From NCBI GenBank assembly GCA_030789695.1, contig CM061141.1:279813871-279877870 (forward strand): DNA of 64,000 bases, given 5' to 3'. The stretch comes from Scilla litardierei. Lineage: Eukaryota; Streptophyta; Magnoliopsida; Asparagales; Asparagaceae. This document shows, one piece after another, positions 33,061 through 43,426 of this stretch; position 1 is the first letter of the stretch, and the number at the start of each line of letters is the position of its first letter. The position numbers and the translations under genes were made by a program. A model generated the notes under the pieces. That model was not told the origin of the DNA and ran no database searches. It saw nothing but the letters and a program-made list of their open reading frames with translations.

Positions 33061-33702
33061 CTTGACATTACATGTCACAACAACCACTTGCCACTTGTAC
33101 TCTCCTTTACTTTACTTGTTACCACCTTACTTTACTTGCCATGCACCATACTTTAACTGCTAGGTTGTTAGTCTACCTTTCTTTCCGTTTCCTTGCACAA
33201 GTCTGCCGACTTGCTGACATGTGCCCCTTTTCTCTTTTGGGTGACACATGTTAGAGCCCGAGCCCGAGTTACTTGCTGAGGACGTGGTGTTCGCTTACCC
33301 TGAGTCAGGACCCGCGTTGATCGAGGACTACGTCGACACTGGGGATCAGTCTTAGTGTCTTCGTTTAGCTACTTTTGTTAGACTGCTTAGTTGTCGGTGC
33401 GTGGTACCTAGTTGATACTCTGTTATGTTTGTGTTGCTTTTGTTTGGCCTTGTTCTGGGCCTTAGACTCTTTCCTGTTAGCCTGGTGGCTTTTCTGTGAT
33501 GTTGAATATTTTGTGGACAAACTTTGGGATTGGTTATTTCCTGTCCGTCTCTTGTTATTATTATTATTCTTGTTGTTCCTTTTGCGTTTACAGGGACCTG
33601 CTTATACTAAATTGACGCTTATCAGGCGTGTAGCTTCACAGCTCCACGTTTGAGCGGACCTTCTCACGTCTTGCCTCCATTTCAGGGAAGCGGGGCGTGA
33701 CA

Positions 33703-33845
33703 GGTTTTAGTGGTGGCCCATGCAGGTCTCTCTGTAACTGCAATTATCAGGGATAACAATAATAATATAAGATTGTCCAACAAATAAGTTCGATATCCGA
33801 GTCATAAGCTATGAGTCTAATCTACTTCGTTTTCTGTTTCACTAG
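33703..33845 (+). other. Leader of chromovirus B with unusual primer-site region
   Basis: Right after the LTR comes GGTTTTAGTGGTGGCCCATG instead of the usual initiator-Met PBS. The same block follows the related LTR Q in reverse (58020-58039), so it is conserved; TGGTGGCCCA could be the PBS of another tRNA. The tRNA was not identified. Confidence 0.45.
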
Positions 33846-34976
33846 ATGGCAGGAAGACGATTCACCCGTGGTGGGGTAGTGGTGCGCTCCCTCAAGATGA
33901 GGAGCCTGAGCGGGAACCCACCAACGGTGAGATGATGCGGATGATGCTCCAGATGATGCAAGTGCAGCAGGGCGTGCTCCTGCAAGTCCAGAATGATCCA
34001 CTTGCTCGAGCTGCCCGGGCTCTTCCGGATGCCCCTCGCTCTGAGCCGGGAGCGAAGCAATTTCGGGAGCTGGGTCCCGCATATTTTGATGGATCTGAGG
34101 GTCCTCTGGCTGCTGACGAGTGGATAAGCAACATTGAGGATAACCTGGCAATGGCGAAGATTAACCCGGCTGGATGGGTTGATTTGGCTAAGAGGCAGCT
34201 GAAGGACAATGCCAGGAATTGGTGGGATGCTGAAGAGAAGATGTTGGAGGAGACGATCGTCTGGGCTACCTTCAAGTCCAGATTTGATGGAGAGTTCTTT
34301 CCGAAGGCTGCTAGGCAGGTGATGCTGCAGCGCTTTATAGATCTGAAGCAGGGGAGCTTGTCGGTGGATCAGTACCACCAGGAGTTCACGAGGCTCAGTC
34401 GGTTTGCACCAAAGATGGTGCAAGATGCCGATGAGAAAGCTCAGCGATTTCTTCAGGGACTTGCCTTGGAGATTCAGAGCTTTGTGACCTCTTCTGACCT
34501 GTAGACATATCAGAAGGTTATGATTACTGCGAGGCGGCAAGAGTTGAATTTGAACCAGAGGAAGGGACATGTTTCCGGTGCTGGGAAGAGGCCTATGGAG
34601 TAGGCCAGGGCGGTGGTTAGGCCTGGTTTCAAGCCTAATCATCCGGTGCAGTTCAAGAGGCCAGGAGGGCCTATTTTGAAGACTTGCCATTTCTGTGGCA
34701 AGACTGGACACCTCAGGGATCAGTGTAGGAGGTTTCTAGGACAGTGCAGTGTCTACGGAGATCCTGCCCACACCATCCGGGAGTGTCCGAAGTCGAGGCA
34801 GCCTTGGCGGGCTCCTATTGCAGCACAGCCGTTGCAGCAGCGAGCTCCTGTGCCCGTTGGACGTGGAGCACCTCTTGTTCCACAGAGACAGGCCTTTCGG
34901 CAGGCTGTTCCGCCAAGAGGGCAGGCCTTTCTGATGACTGAGGAGGAGAGCATGGCCGTGGATGAGGTTATTACAG
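33846..34976 (+). pseudogene. gag: Chromovirus B gag
   Basis: ATG at 33846 (MAGRRFTRGG). A one-base shift near 33865 is needed to enter the main frame (33932 on). Retrotransposon gag core: FDGSEGPLAADEWISNIED, WWDAEEKML, FFPKAARQVMLQRFIDLKQG. In-frame TAG at 34502 and 34601, both where CAG would be natural. CCHC knuckles CHFCGKTGHLRDQC and a second one with its first Cys kept. It ends at a probable splice donor (34977). Confidence 0.85.
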
Positions 34977-35085
34977 GTAACGCTCATTCTAGTTATTTTT
35001 CTTCCTTAGTTTGATTGTTGATTTTGGTGGTTGCTTGCTCATGCTTGTTACTAGAATAGGATTTGATTGTTAGATTGGTTGTTAG
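34977..35085 (+). other. Probable intron between gag and protease of chromovirus B
   Basis: 109 nt, GTAACG...TTGTTAG, T-rich. The gag frame ends just inside it, and the protease frame, which differs, begins before its end. Removing it joins the frames (phase 1) and gives the linker common in this lineage, VITG followed by VLV before the protease strand. Confidence 0.6.
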
Positions 35086-36474
35086 GTGTGGTTTTGGTTT
35101 GCACGTTCCCTGCCCGAGTCCTCTTTGACTCAGGTGCGTCGATGTGCATTTTGGCCCGGAGCTTCGTGGAGAAGCATTCCTTGTCGATGTCCTCTCTTCC
35201 TAAGAGTTGGAATATCGTCACAGGGAACGGTGTAGTCTCGGTGCATCGTGGGTGCAATTCTTGCCCGTTGGTGGTTTGTGGACGTGAGCTTTGTGCTGAT
35301 TTCATTGTCCACGACATCATCAACTATGATGCAGTTCTTGGGATGGACTAGCTTGCGAGCTTCTATGCTACGATCGACTGTCGGAGAAAGAAGGTGGTGT
35401 TCGAGATTCCCGGACATCCAGTATTTGAGTTCAGTCGTGGTAGCAGTTCGCTTGGTCCTGTCAGATTTCGGGCCAGGCCGGTGGATGTCGTGGCTATGCA
35501 GATGGAGTTGCAGTGGCCAGCTGTGGTGCGTGATTTTGGCGACGTCTTCCCCGAGAAGATGTCTGGATTGCCGCCTGATCGAGCTTTGGAGTTTTCTATT
35601 GATCTTATCCCAGGTGCGCAGCCCATTTCGAAGGCACCATATCGTATGGCGCCGGCAGAGTTGGAGGAGTTGCGTAGGCAGCTGGATGAGCTTTTGCAGA
35701 AGGGTTATATCAATCCTAGTGTGTCTCCGTGGGGAGCACCGGTGTTGTTGGTGAAGAAGAAGGATGGTTCGCGTCGCATGTGCGTGAACTATCGGGAGTT
35801 GAATGCGGTGACCATTAAGAATAAATACACGTTGCCTCGCATCGATGATATTTTGATCAGCTTGGAGGTTCGAGGGTGTTTTCTAAATTGGATTTGAGGA
35901 GTGGTTACCATCAGTTGAAGGTGAAGAAGGATGATGTTCCGAAGACAGCGTTCAGGACGAAGTATGGACACTATGAGTTTGTGGTTACGCCTTTTGGCGT
36001 AACTAACGCACCCGCAGTTTTCATGAATCTGATGAACCTGATTTTCTACGACTTTTTGGATAAGTTTGTCGTTATATTTATTGACGACATTCTGATCTAT
36101 TCGAAGTCGGAGGAAGAGCATGCCTCGCACTTGAGGACGGTGTTGGAGATTCTCAGGAAGCATCGTTTGTATGCCAAGTTTTCAAAGTGCGAGTTCTGGC
36201 TGGATAGAGTTGCTTTTCTCGGGCATGTGATGACTGGAGATGGTATTTCAGTGGATCCCGAGAAGATTAGGGCCATCAGAGAGTGGCCTGTTCTGTCGTC
36301 TGCGTCTGAGATTCAGAGTTTCCTTGGACTTGCTGGTTACTATCGGCGATTCATTAAGGACTTTTCTCGTATTGCCGAGCCGATGACCAGGTTGACGCGG
36401 AAGGATGTTGCTTTTGTTTGGTCGGGTGATTGTGAGGGTGCTTTTGGCGTTCTGAAGGAGAGGCTGACGACTGC
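35086..36474 (+). pseudogene. pol: Chromovirus B protease, RT and start of RNase H
   Basis: Protease with ARVLFDSGASMCIL and ends at YDAVLGMD, where TAG (35349) stands for the conserved Trp. RT part: [39 protein letters not shown]; a lost G near 35853 shifts the frame; then [42 protein letters not shown] (catalytic Asp pair kept) and [12 protein letters not shown]. At 36474 element E interrupts the start of RNase H; the chain resumes at 43422. Confidence 0.9.
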
Positions 36475-37312
36475 TGATTTAGGTTCAATATTGCGTATTT
36501 AACCCCCCATTTAGCCCTATTTTGTGCTCATGAGATGCTACATTGTTCTCTAATTCATACGTATTTTCTACACATTTATTTATTAGAGAAAACACACTAT
36601 TTGAGCACAAAACAGCAATTAACGAAGTATTTCTGCACTTATTATATTTTTCCTAGCAAGGTCTCGTTCTCACGATTCCAACGACTATTTATTTGTATTT
36701 TTCTGAGATCTGTGCTAATTTTTATGAATTTTTGAATGCAAAATACAACTTAAATGGAGAAATACGCAAGAAACACGGATTATACGGCCGCCAGCCAATC
36801 AGAACGCGACGCGTGGCACCATCCTAGCCGTTCCCGCCTAATCCGACGGTCAGATCGCGCGGGCGATGCGATATTTTCTTGACCGTTGGATCAGCATCCA
36901 ACGGCGGATATCATCGCGGATCGCAGGGGAACTCTGGTGACGTGGCGCTTCCGGATCCATCCGATCGACATCTGACGGCATTCACGACTTGGGCGACGCG
37001 GCTCTTTCGTAGCCGCAAGATCGCAATCGAACGGCCGAAAACACGAGAGGCTCGAATTCGAAAGCGGAATCATCCGAGAGCTACGGGGGCGACGTGTCGG
37101 CATCCCGACGGTCCCCGCCTTCATCCAACAGTCATCAACAGCCCCACATCCGAATTCAGCGACGGCGACGTGGCGTAAAGGGAGCCGTGCGATCGCGATC
37201 GGACGGATGCGATCAATTCCGAAGCAGATGCGGGTTCACGAATGGCTGAGCGCGAAATTTGGCGAACACGTGGCGTGCCCACGTCCGATCCCGCTGCGAT
37301 GGACGGCCAGGA
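36475..37312 (+). repeat. Truncated 5' LTR of element E
   Basis: 838 bp, matching 41592-42430 with about 23 substitutions and one indel by eye. It ends at GACGGCCAGGAA, after which the 3' LTR goes on while here the pol ORF begins. The TATA-like site of the full LTR (42523-42530) is lost, so no promoter or PBS remains. The second half is GC- and CpG-rich. Confidence 0.9.
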
Positions 37313-40251
37313 ACCACACCCCTTCATCTGAGGTGGAAGATCCAAAGCCAGAGTTGAAGCCACTTCCTGACTACCTTAAGTACGCTTTTCTTGGAGATGA
37401 AAACAGCTTCCCTGTGGTAATATCTTCTAAACTTACTCTAGAACAGGAAAGCTCTTTACTTGATGTGCTGAGGAAACATAGAGGTGCTATTGGTTGGTCC
37501 ATTGCTGACATAAAAGGTTTAAGCCATATTGTATGCATGCATCATATTTATTTAGAGGATGCCGCCAAACCCACTAGAGAAATACAACGTAGGTTAAATC
37601 CAACATTAAAAGAAGTGGTGAAAGGCGAGGTTTTAAAACTATTGGATGCAGGCATTATTTATCCTATTTCTGACAGCAAGTGGGTTAGCCCTACACAGGT
37701 TGTTCCTAAAAAGTCTGGCCTCACCGTGGTTAAAAATGAGAATAATGAGCTTATCCCAGTTAGAGCCACCACAGGTTGGAGGATGTGCATAGACTATAGG
37801 AAGTTGAACTCCCGAACTAGAAAAGATCATTTCCCTCTTCCATTTCTTGACCAAATTTTAGAGAGGGTAGCTGGACATGAATATTATTGCTTTCTAGACG
37901 GTTATTCAGGTTATTACCAGATTGAGATTGCACCTGAGGACCAGAAAAAGACCACTTTTACCTGTCCCTTTGGTACTTTTGCATTTAAACGAATGCCGTT
38001 TGGTTTATGTAATGCTCCAGCTACTTTTCAGCGATGCATGCTCAGTATTTTTGATGATATGGTTGAGAAAATTGTTGAGGTATTTATGGATGATTTTTCA
38101 GTATATGGTAGCTCTTTTCATGAATGTTTAGCTAACTTGGCTCTTGTTCTCGACAGGTGCATTGAAAAGAACCTCCTATTGAATTGGGAGAAGTGTCATT
38201 TTATGACCACAGAGGGACTTGTCCTAGGTCACCTGGTTTCTAAAGATGGTATACAGGTAGACAGAGCCAAGGTAGCAGTAATTGAGAAGCTACCAAGTCC
38301 TAAATGCGTGAAGGACATCAGATCATTTTTGGGACATGCAGGATTTTATAGGCGGTTCATCAAAGATTTTAGCGCTATATCTCGCCCTCTTTGCAACTTA
38401 CTTACTTTAAATGTGGACTTTATTTGGACACCTGAGTGTCAACTTTCTATTGAAACTTTAAAGAAGTTGCTGATTTCTGCTCCCATGTTGCAGGTGCCAG
38501 ACTGGTCCCTACCATTTGAAATAATGTGTGACGCAAGCAATTACGCAGTTGGTGCAGTCCTAGGCCAAAGAAAAGACAAAGTTCCAGTAGTGATTTACTA
38601 CACCAGCAAGACATTAAATGACGCTCAAAGGAATTATACAACAACAGAGAAGGAGTTGCTGGCAGTAGTCTTTGCGTTGGAAAAATTCAGGAGCTATATT
38701 TTGGGATCACCAATTTTGATTTATACTGATCACTCTGCTTTAAAATATTTATTGTCTAAAAAATATGCTAAGCCCCGATTGATACGATGGATTTTATTGT
38801 TGCAGGAGTTCAATGTCACAATCAAGGACAAGAAAGGCGTGGAGAATCTAGTAGCTGACCATTTATCACGATTGACAGTAGGCCTTGATTCAGCAGATGT
38901 GCCTTTAAAGGACTCCTTTCCCGACGAGCATCTTTTTGGCGTTTCCACCTCTCCATGGTATGCTGATATCGTTAATTATCTGGTAACTGGTAAGACTCCT
39001 GACACTTGGTCTCTTCAAGAATTTAAATGGTTCAAGTACGAGGTAAAATATTTCTTCTTTGATGATCCGTACTTATATAAATATTGTAGTGACCAAATTG
39101 TTAGGAGATGCATTCCTGATCATGAAATAACCAGTGTGATACAATTTTGTCATGATGGAGTGTGTGGTGGACACTTTTCAGCAAACAAAACTGTGGCAAA
39201 AATCTCGCAATGTGGCTTTTATTGGCCATCTATGTTTAAAGACACACTTCATTATTGCAAGACTTGTGCTGCATGCCAACAGTTGGGGGGTATTACTAAA
39301 CGCAACATGATGCCTTTAAACCCCATTTTAGAAATTGAAATATTTGATTGTTGGGGCATAGACTTCATGGGACCTTTCCCACATTCATTTGGATATGCTT
39401 ATATTTTGGTTTGTATTGATTATGTTTCTAAATGGGTGGAAGCTATTCCTTGCAGGTCGAACGACACTTCCATTGTGCTTAAGTTCCTTAAAGAGAACAT
39501 TGTCTCTAGGTTTGGAGTGCCCAAGGCCTTGATCAGTGATGGAGGGTCTCATTTTTGCAACCGCATGTTCGCTACTTTAATGAAGAGGTTTGGGGTCACA
39601 CATAAAGTTTCTACTCCGTATCACCCCCAAACCAATGGCCAAGCAGAGTTGGCAAATAGGGAGATCAAAGGAATTCTACAGAAAACGGTGAATCCATCAA
39701 GGAAAGATTGGAGTTTGCGCTTACCTGAAGCGTTGTGGGCCTACAGGACGGCCTACAAAACAATTTTGGGGATGTCACAGTACCGTCTAGTATTTGGGAA
39801 GTCTTGTCACTTACCTGTTGAGATAGAGCATAGATCTTATTGGGCTATAAAGAAAATGAATTTTGATACTGATGTCTCTTTTTCTTCTCGCAGGTTACAA
39901 TTGTTGGAGCTGGAGGAGTTGAGGAGAAATGCGTACGACAACGCTAAAATTTCAAAAGAGAGGATGAAATCCGTCCACGACATGATGATTTTGAGGAGGG
40001 AGTTCACCCCAGGCCAAAAAGTACTCCTATACAATTCCAGGCTGCACATCTTTCCTGGGAAGCTTCGCTCTAGGTGGTATGGACCTTTCGTCGTCAAAGA
40101 AGTTTTCCCACATGGCGCTGTGCTCTTACTAAATGAAAAAGATGGAAGCGAGTTCAAGGTGAATGGCCAGAGATTGAAACATTTTCACGAGCCTTGGACC
40201 AAGGAAGCGAGCACCATGGATCTCACAGACCCACCTTCGGGTGGGAACTAA
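37207..40251 (+). CDS. pol: Intact pol ORF of element E: RT, RNase H, integrase, with an LTR-derived N-terminus
   Basis: 1014 codons without a stop. The first 36 residues are encoded by the truncated LTR; Gypsy pol begins about residue 37. RT (about 100-340): [59 protein letters not shown]. RNase H (about 420-560): [46 protein letters not shown]. Integrase (about 620-900): zinc finger with CKTCAACQQ, catalytic Asp in GIDFMGPF, Asp in LISDGGSHF, Glu in [10 protein letters not shown]. The protease is missing, and with no promoter or PBS the copy could act only if transcribed from outside. The normal start would be upstream in gag-pol; the ATG at 37207 is an accident of the deletion. Confidence 0.9.
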   Translation: MRSIPKQMRVHEWLSAKFGEHVACPRPIPLRWTARNHTPSSEVEDPKPELKPLPDYLKYAFLGDENSFPVVISSKLTLEQESSLLDVLRKHRGAIGWSIADIKGLSHIVCMHHIYLEDAAKPTREIQRRLNPTLKEVVKGEVLKLLDAGIIYPISDSKWVSPTQVVPKKSGLTVVKNENNELIPVRATTGWRMCIDYRKLNSRTRKDHFPLPFLDQILERVAGHEYYCFLDGYSGYYQIEIAPEDQKKTTFTCPFGTFAFKRMPFGLCNAPATFQRCMLSIFDDMVEKIVEVFMDDFSVYGSSFHECLANLALVLDRCIEKNLLLNWEKCHFMTTEGLVLGHLVSKDGIQVDRAKVAVIEKLPSPKCVKDIRSFLGHAGFYRRFIKDFSAISRPLCNLLTLNVDFIWTPECQLSIETLKKLLISAPMLQVPDWSLPFEIMCDASNYAVGAVLGQRKDKVPVVIYYTSKTLNDAQRNYTTTEKELLAVVFALEKFRSYILGSPILIYTDHSALKYLLSKKYAKPRLIRWILLLQEFNVTIKDKKGVENLVADHLSRLTVGLDSADVPLKDSFPDEHLFGVSTSPWYADIVNYLVTGKTPDTWSLQEFKWFKYEVKYFFFDDPYLYKYCSDQIVRRCIPDHEITSVIQFCHDGVCGGHFSANKTVAKISQCGFYWPSMFKDTLHYCKTCAACQQLGGITKRNMMPLNPILEIEIFDCWGIDFMGPFPHSFGYAYILVCIDYVSKWVEAIPCRSNDTSIVLKFLKENIVSRFGVPKALISDGGSHFCNRMFATLMKRFGVTHKVSTPYHPQTNGQAELANREIKGILQKTVNPSRKDWSLRLPEALWAYRTAYKTILGMSQYRLVFGKSCHLPVEIEHRSYWAIKKMNFDTDVSFSSRRLQLLELEELRRNAYDNAKISKERMKSVHDMMILRREFTPGQKVLLYNSRLHIFPGKLRSRWYGPFVVKEVFPHGAVLLLNEKDGSEFKVNGQRLKHFHEPWTKEASTMDLTDPPSGGN

Positions 40252-41591
40252 TCAGGTGTGTTCTTTTCATGATTCCCTCTTCCTAACATTGAGGACAATG
40301 TCTATTTTAAGTTGGGGGGAGGGAAATAACTTTTAGGATTTTTATTTTCTTTTTATTTTCTTTGGATTTTATTTTTTTTTTCTTTTTCTTTTAGGATTTT
40401 ATTTTTTTAGTTCCCTTTTTGCATTGAAAAAATTTTTTGAGTTAAGAAATATCACCAAAGTCTATCTTTACCTAGAAATGACCCCTATGTGATGAAATTT
40501 CTCGATATTTATTCACCACCGTACAGTCGTGATTTATTTTCCCCCACCACTATTATTCAACATTTCAATCTCATTTTACATGAATTTGAGTGCTTGTGGT
40601 GAGTTTCTTTTTATACATCTCAATGGCAAGATTGCTTGATGACTTAATGAATCTTAAAATTATGGATTAGCAAGTGGTATGCTCTCATTGGAACACACCA
40701 AAGTTCATGTACCAATAATTCATAAATTAACGGGAGCATTGTTCTTTATCTCGTATTTATTGCCATTTGCATGCTTGGTGTGATTTTGGGTAGAAAAACG
40801 TACCACGTCATTTAAAATGATTAGGATACCCATTCTTGTGAACAATTAAAGAATAGGAAGTTATCTTGCCAAGTTGTTTATGCACGCACAAAAGAAGAAA
40901 AAAAATGAGATGAATGAGGAAGAAAAGAATGAATAAATACGCTATTAAAGAAATAACTTGGTTGGCTTGAGTAGTACAGTCCGAGGGGCCCTTCTTGGCC
41001 TAATGCCCTATTATCGTCTGATTTGGGAGCCATTGACCGGAACCTCAATTATTTGATGGAGCGATCCAAGTTATATACTTTTCCGCGAATGTTGCTTGAA
41101 GCGCGTTACGCGGAACTATGGAGAAAAGTGAAAGAACATGGAGAATAAGTGTGCATGATTAGCGAGGCAAGAGAACTTCCAAAGCCTAATGAAAACGCAA
41201 GATGTGGTGTGAGCCCCTATGAATAGAGATTGACATGTGTATGTCTTGATACCACCCTATTTTTGATGCTTGCTTTGCATGAAACATCTACGCTCCAAGT
41301 TAAAATATTTGATTGAACGGTGTGGGCCATTGATTTTGTGTACTATGAGCCATGAAGTAATTGATAATGAATTTGAGTCTATTTTTTAACCATTTGAGAT
41401 GCTTGACTTTCATTTTTGAAAACCCACAAGTACCATTGCTTGATGAGTTTGAAATATTGATATTAGTGTTTGGTTATCTCTTTTGTCGTTGTAGTATGGT
41501 GGTGAATGATTTGAGATCTGATAAGGTGATCTAGGCGTATTTTTAATCGCTCCTTTTTGCTAGAGACTAGCAAAACGCTAGTTGTGGGGTG
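40252..41591 (+). other. Noncoding region between pol and 3' LTR of element E
   Basis: 1.34 kb with no acceptable ORF. It starts with the phrase TTGAGGACAATG...TTTAAGTTGGGGGGAGG, a purine tract common after pol in this group. Near its end a perfect hairpin TTTTGCTAG/CTAGCAAAA (41555-41575, loop AGA) precedes the LTR-adjacent tract GTTGTGGGGTG. Confidence 0.75.
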
Positions 41592-43421
41592 TGATTTAGG
41601 TTCAATATTGCGTATTTAACCCCCCATTTAGCCCTATTTTGTGCTCATGAGATGCTACATTGTTCTCTAATTCATACGTATTTTCTACACATTTATTTAT
41701 TAGAGAAAACACACTATTTGAGCACAAAACAGAAATTAACGAAGTATTTCTGCACTTATTATATTTTTCCTAGCAAGGTCTCGTTCTCACGATTCCAACG
41801 ACTATTTATTTGTATTTTTCTGAGATCTGTGCTAATTTCTATGAATTTTTGAATGCAGAATACAACTTAAATGGAGAAATACGCAAGAAATACAGATTAT
41901 ACGGCCGCCAGCCAATCAGAACGCGACACGTGGCACCATCCTAGCCGTTCCCCGCCTAATCCGACGGTCAGATCACGTGGGCGATGCGATATTTTCTTGA
42001 CCGTTGGATCAGCATCCAACGGCGGATATCATCGCGGATCGCAGCGGAACTCTGGTGACGTGGCGCGTCCGGATCCATCCGATCGACATCTGACGGCATT
42101 CACGACTTGGGCGACGCAGCTCTTTCGTAGCCGCAAGATCGCAATCGAACGGCCGAAAACGCGAGAGGCTCGAATTCGAAAGCGGAATCATCCGAGAGCT
42201 GCGGGGGCGACGTGTCAGCATCCCGACGGTCCCCGCCTTCATCCAACGGTCATCAACAGCCCCGCATCCAAATTCAGCGACGGCGACGTGGCGTAAAGGG
42301 AGTCGTCCGATCACGATCGGACGGAGGCGATCAATTCCGAAGCGGATGCGGGTTCGCGAATGGCTGAGCGCGAAATTTGGCGAACACGTGGCGTGCCCAC
42401 GTCCGATCCCGCTGCGATGGACGGCCAGGAATTGCCCCGCTTTAGATCTGCGGCCCAGATCAATTCGGGTGCAGTTTTTGTGCGGGTTTGAACCCGTTAA
42501 GCCCAATAAACCCGCAATCTTATTATTTAAGCGTATTCTAGGGTTTTTGGGCGTATAATTGGCGTATTGGAGCACTTAGGAGCCGTATTTTCTTCTGCAA
42601 AAATTCTGTAAATTTCCAGAGCCTATTTTCTTATTTCCAGAGAGTTTTGAAGACTTTTCAGAGGGAATTGGTGATATTTTCTTCAACTTTAGCTTGTATT
42701 TGGGTGTTTTAGCTTGTATTTTGCCTCTAAACTTCCGTATTTTGCTAATAAACTTATGAAATCTGATCTGAAATTTGTGTATTTCTGCACCATGAGTAGC
42801 TAAATATTTTATGTGCATGGTATGGAGTAATTAGGTGATGTGAATCGTATTCATTGGTTGTATTATTGCGCTTAATCGCTATATTTGCTAAAGTTTAATC
42901 GTCGCTCTTAAATCTACTTTTTCGTATTCCAAAAGAATTGTTCTAGTAGATGATCACCCCACAAGGGTGAGATTTGATCTCTCCAAAAGAGAGGTTCATA
43001 CTTCATATATACGTTTACAACTTTAGCAATATATTATTAGAATTGATGTGTTAACTTCCAAAAGGACATCTTCCGACGATTCGCTCCCAAAAGGAGGTTT
43101 CGTTGTGTTATACTTGATCAACCAAAGCTTACGATTCGCTGATCCTAATGAACCCATGCCATGTACATGCCTTTTATATCTATTTTCACAAACTAGAATT
43201 CGTTGTTTGCATTGATCGCACGTAACAATCCCATCACCACACACTTTTCATACCACTTTCACCATCACTATTAAAGTGCTTAGATTTTATTCGTAGTTAC
43301 TCTATTTGATTTGGACTTGTGGTTTCAACAGATTCTCCCGAGGATTCGACATCTGGACTCCCAAATTTTACTTCTTGAACGGACTCTTGCGCTTGAGAGA
43401 AGCACCTTTCCGGTCCCACCA
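41592..43421 (+). repeat. 3' LTR of element E
   Basis: 1830 bp from TGATTTAGG to CCCACCA. It has a GC/CpG-rich middle (about 41900-42440), a TATA-like TTATTTAA at 42523-42530 and short hairpins near 42954-43096. Confidence 0.9.
42954..43096 (+). other. Mini-hairpins with CAAAA loops (element E LTR)
   Basis: TCACCC/GGGTGA at 42954-42970 (loop CACAA), CTCTC/GAGAG at 42979-42993 (loop CAAAA), TCC/GGA at 43057-43066 (loop AAAA), CTCC/GGAG at 43084-43096 (loop CAAAA). Loops nearly constant, stems different. Confidence 0.7.
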
Positions 43422-43426
43422 ACTGC

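Larger units (their letters stand above)
31229..33702 (+). repeat. 5' LTR of chromovirus B
   Basis: Begins TGTAACGACTGGTTTCC and ends GCGGGGCGTGACA. Order inside: U3 block with ACCGACTAG array, TATA (31958), CT-rich start region, hairpin series (32430-32594), tandem repeats (32640-33060). The last third resembles LTR R (62766-64000) in reverse. Confidence 0.95.
36475..43421 (+). mobile_element. Athila-like Gypsy element E, inserted in chromovirus B
   Basis: Ends TGATTTAGG and CCCACCA, flanked by a perfect TSD actgc (36470-36474 and 43422-43426). 6947 bp. The 3' LTR (41592-43421) is complete. The 5' LTR is cut short at about 37312 and joined directly to the pol ORF, so the rest of the LTR, the PBS, gag and protease are missing. 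RT with FMDDFS and a long noncoding stretch before the 3' LTR fit the Athila/Tat group. Confidence 0.9.
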
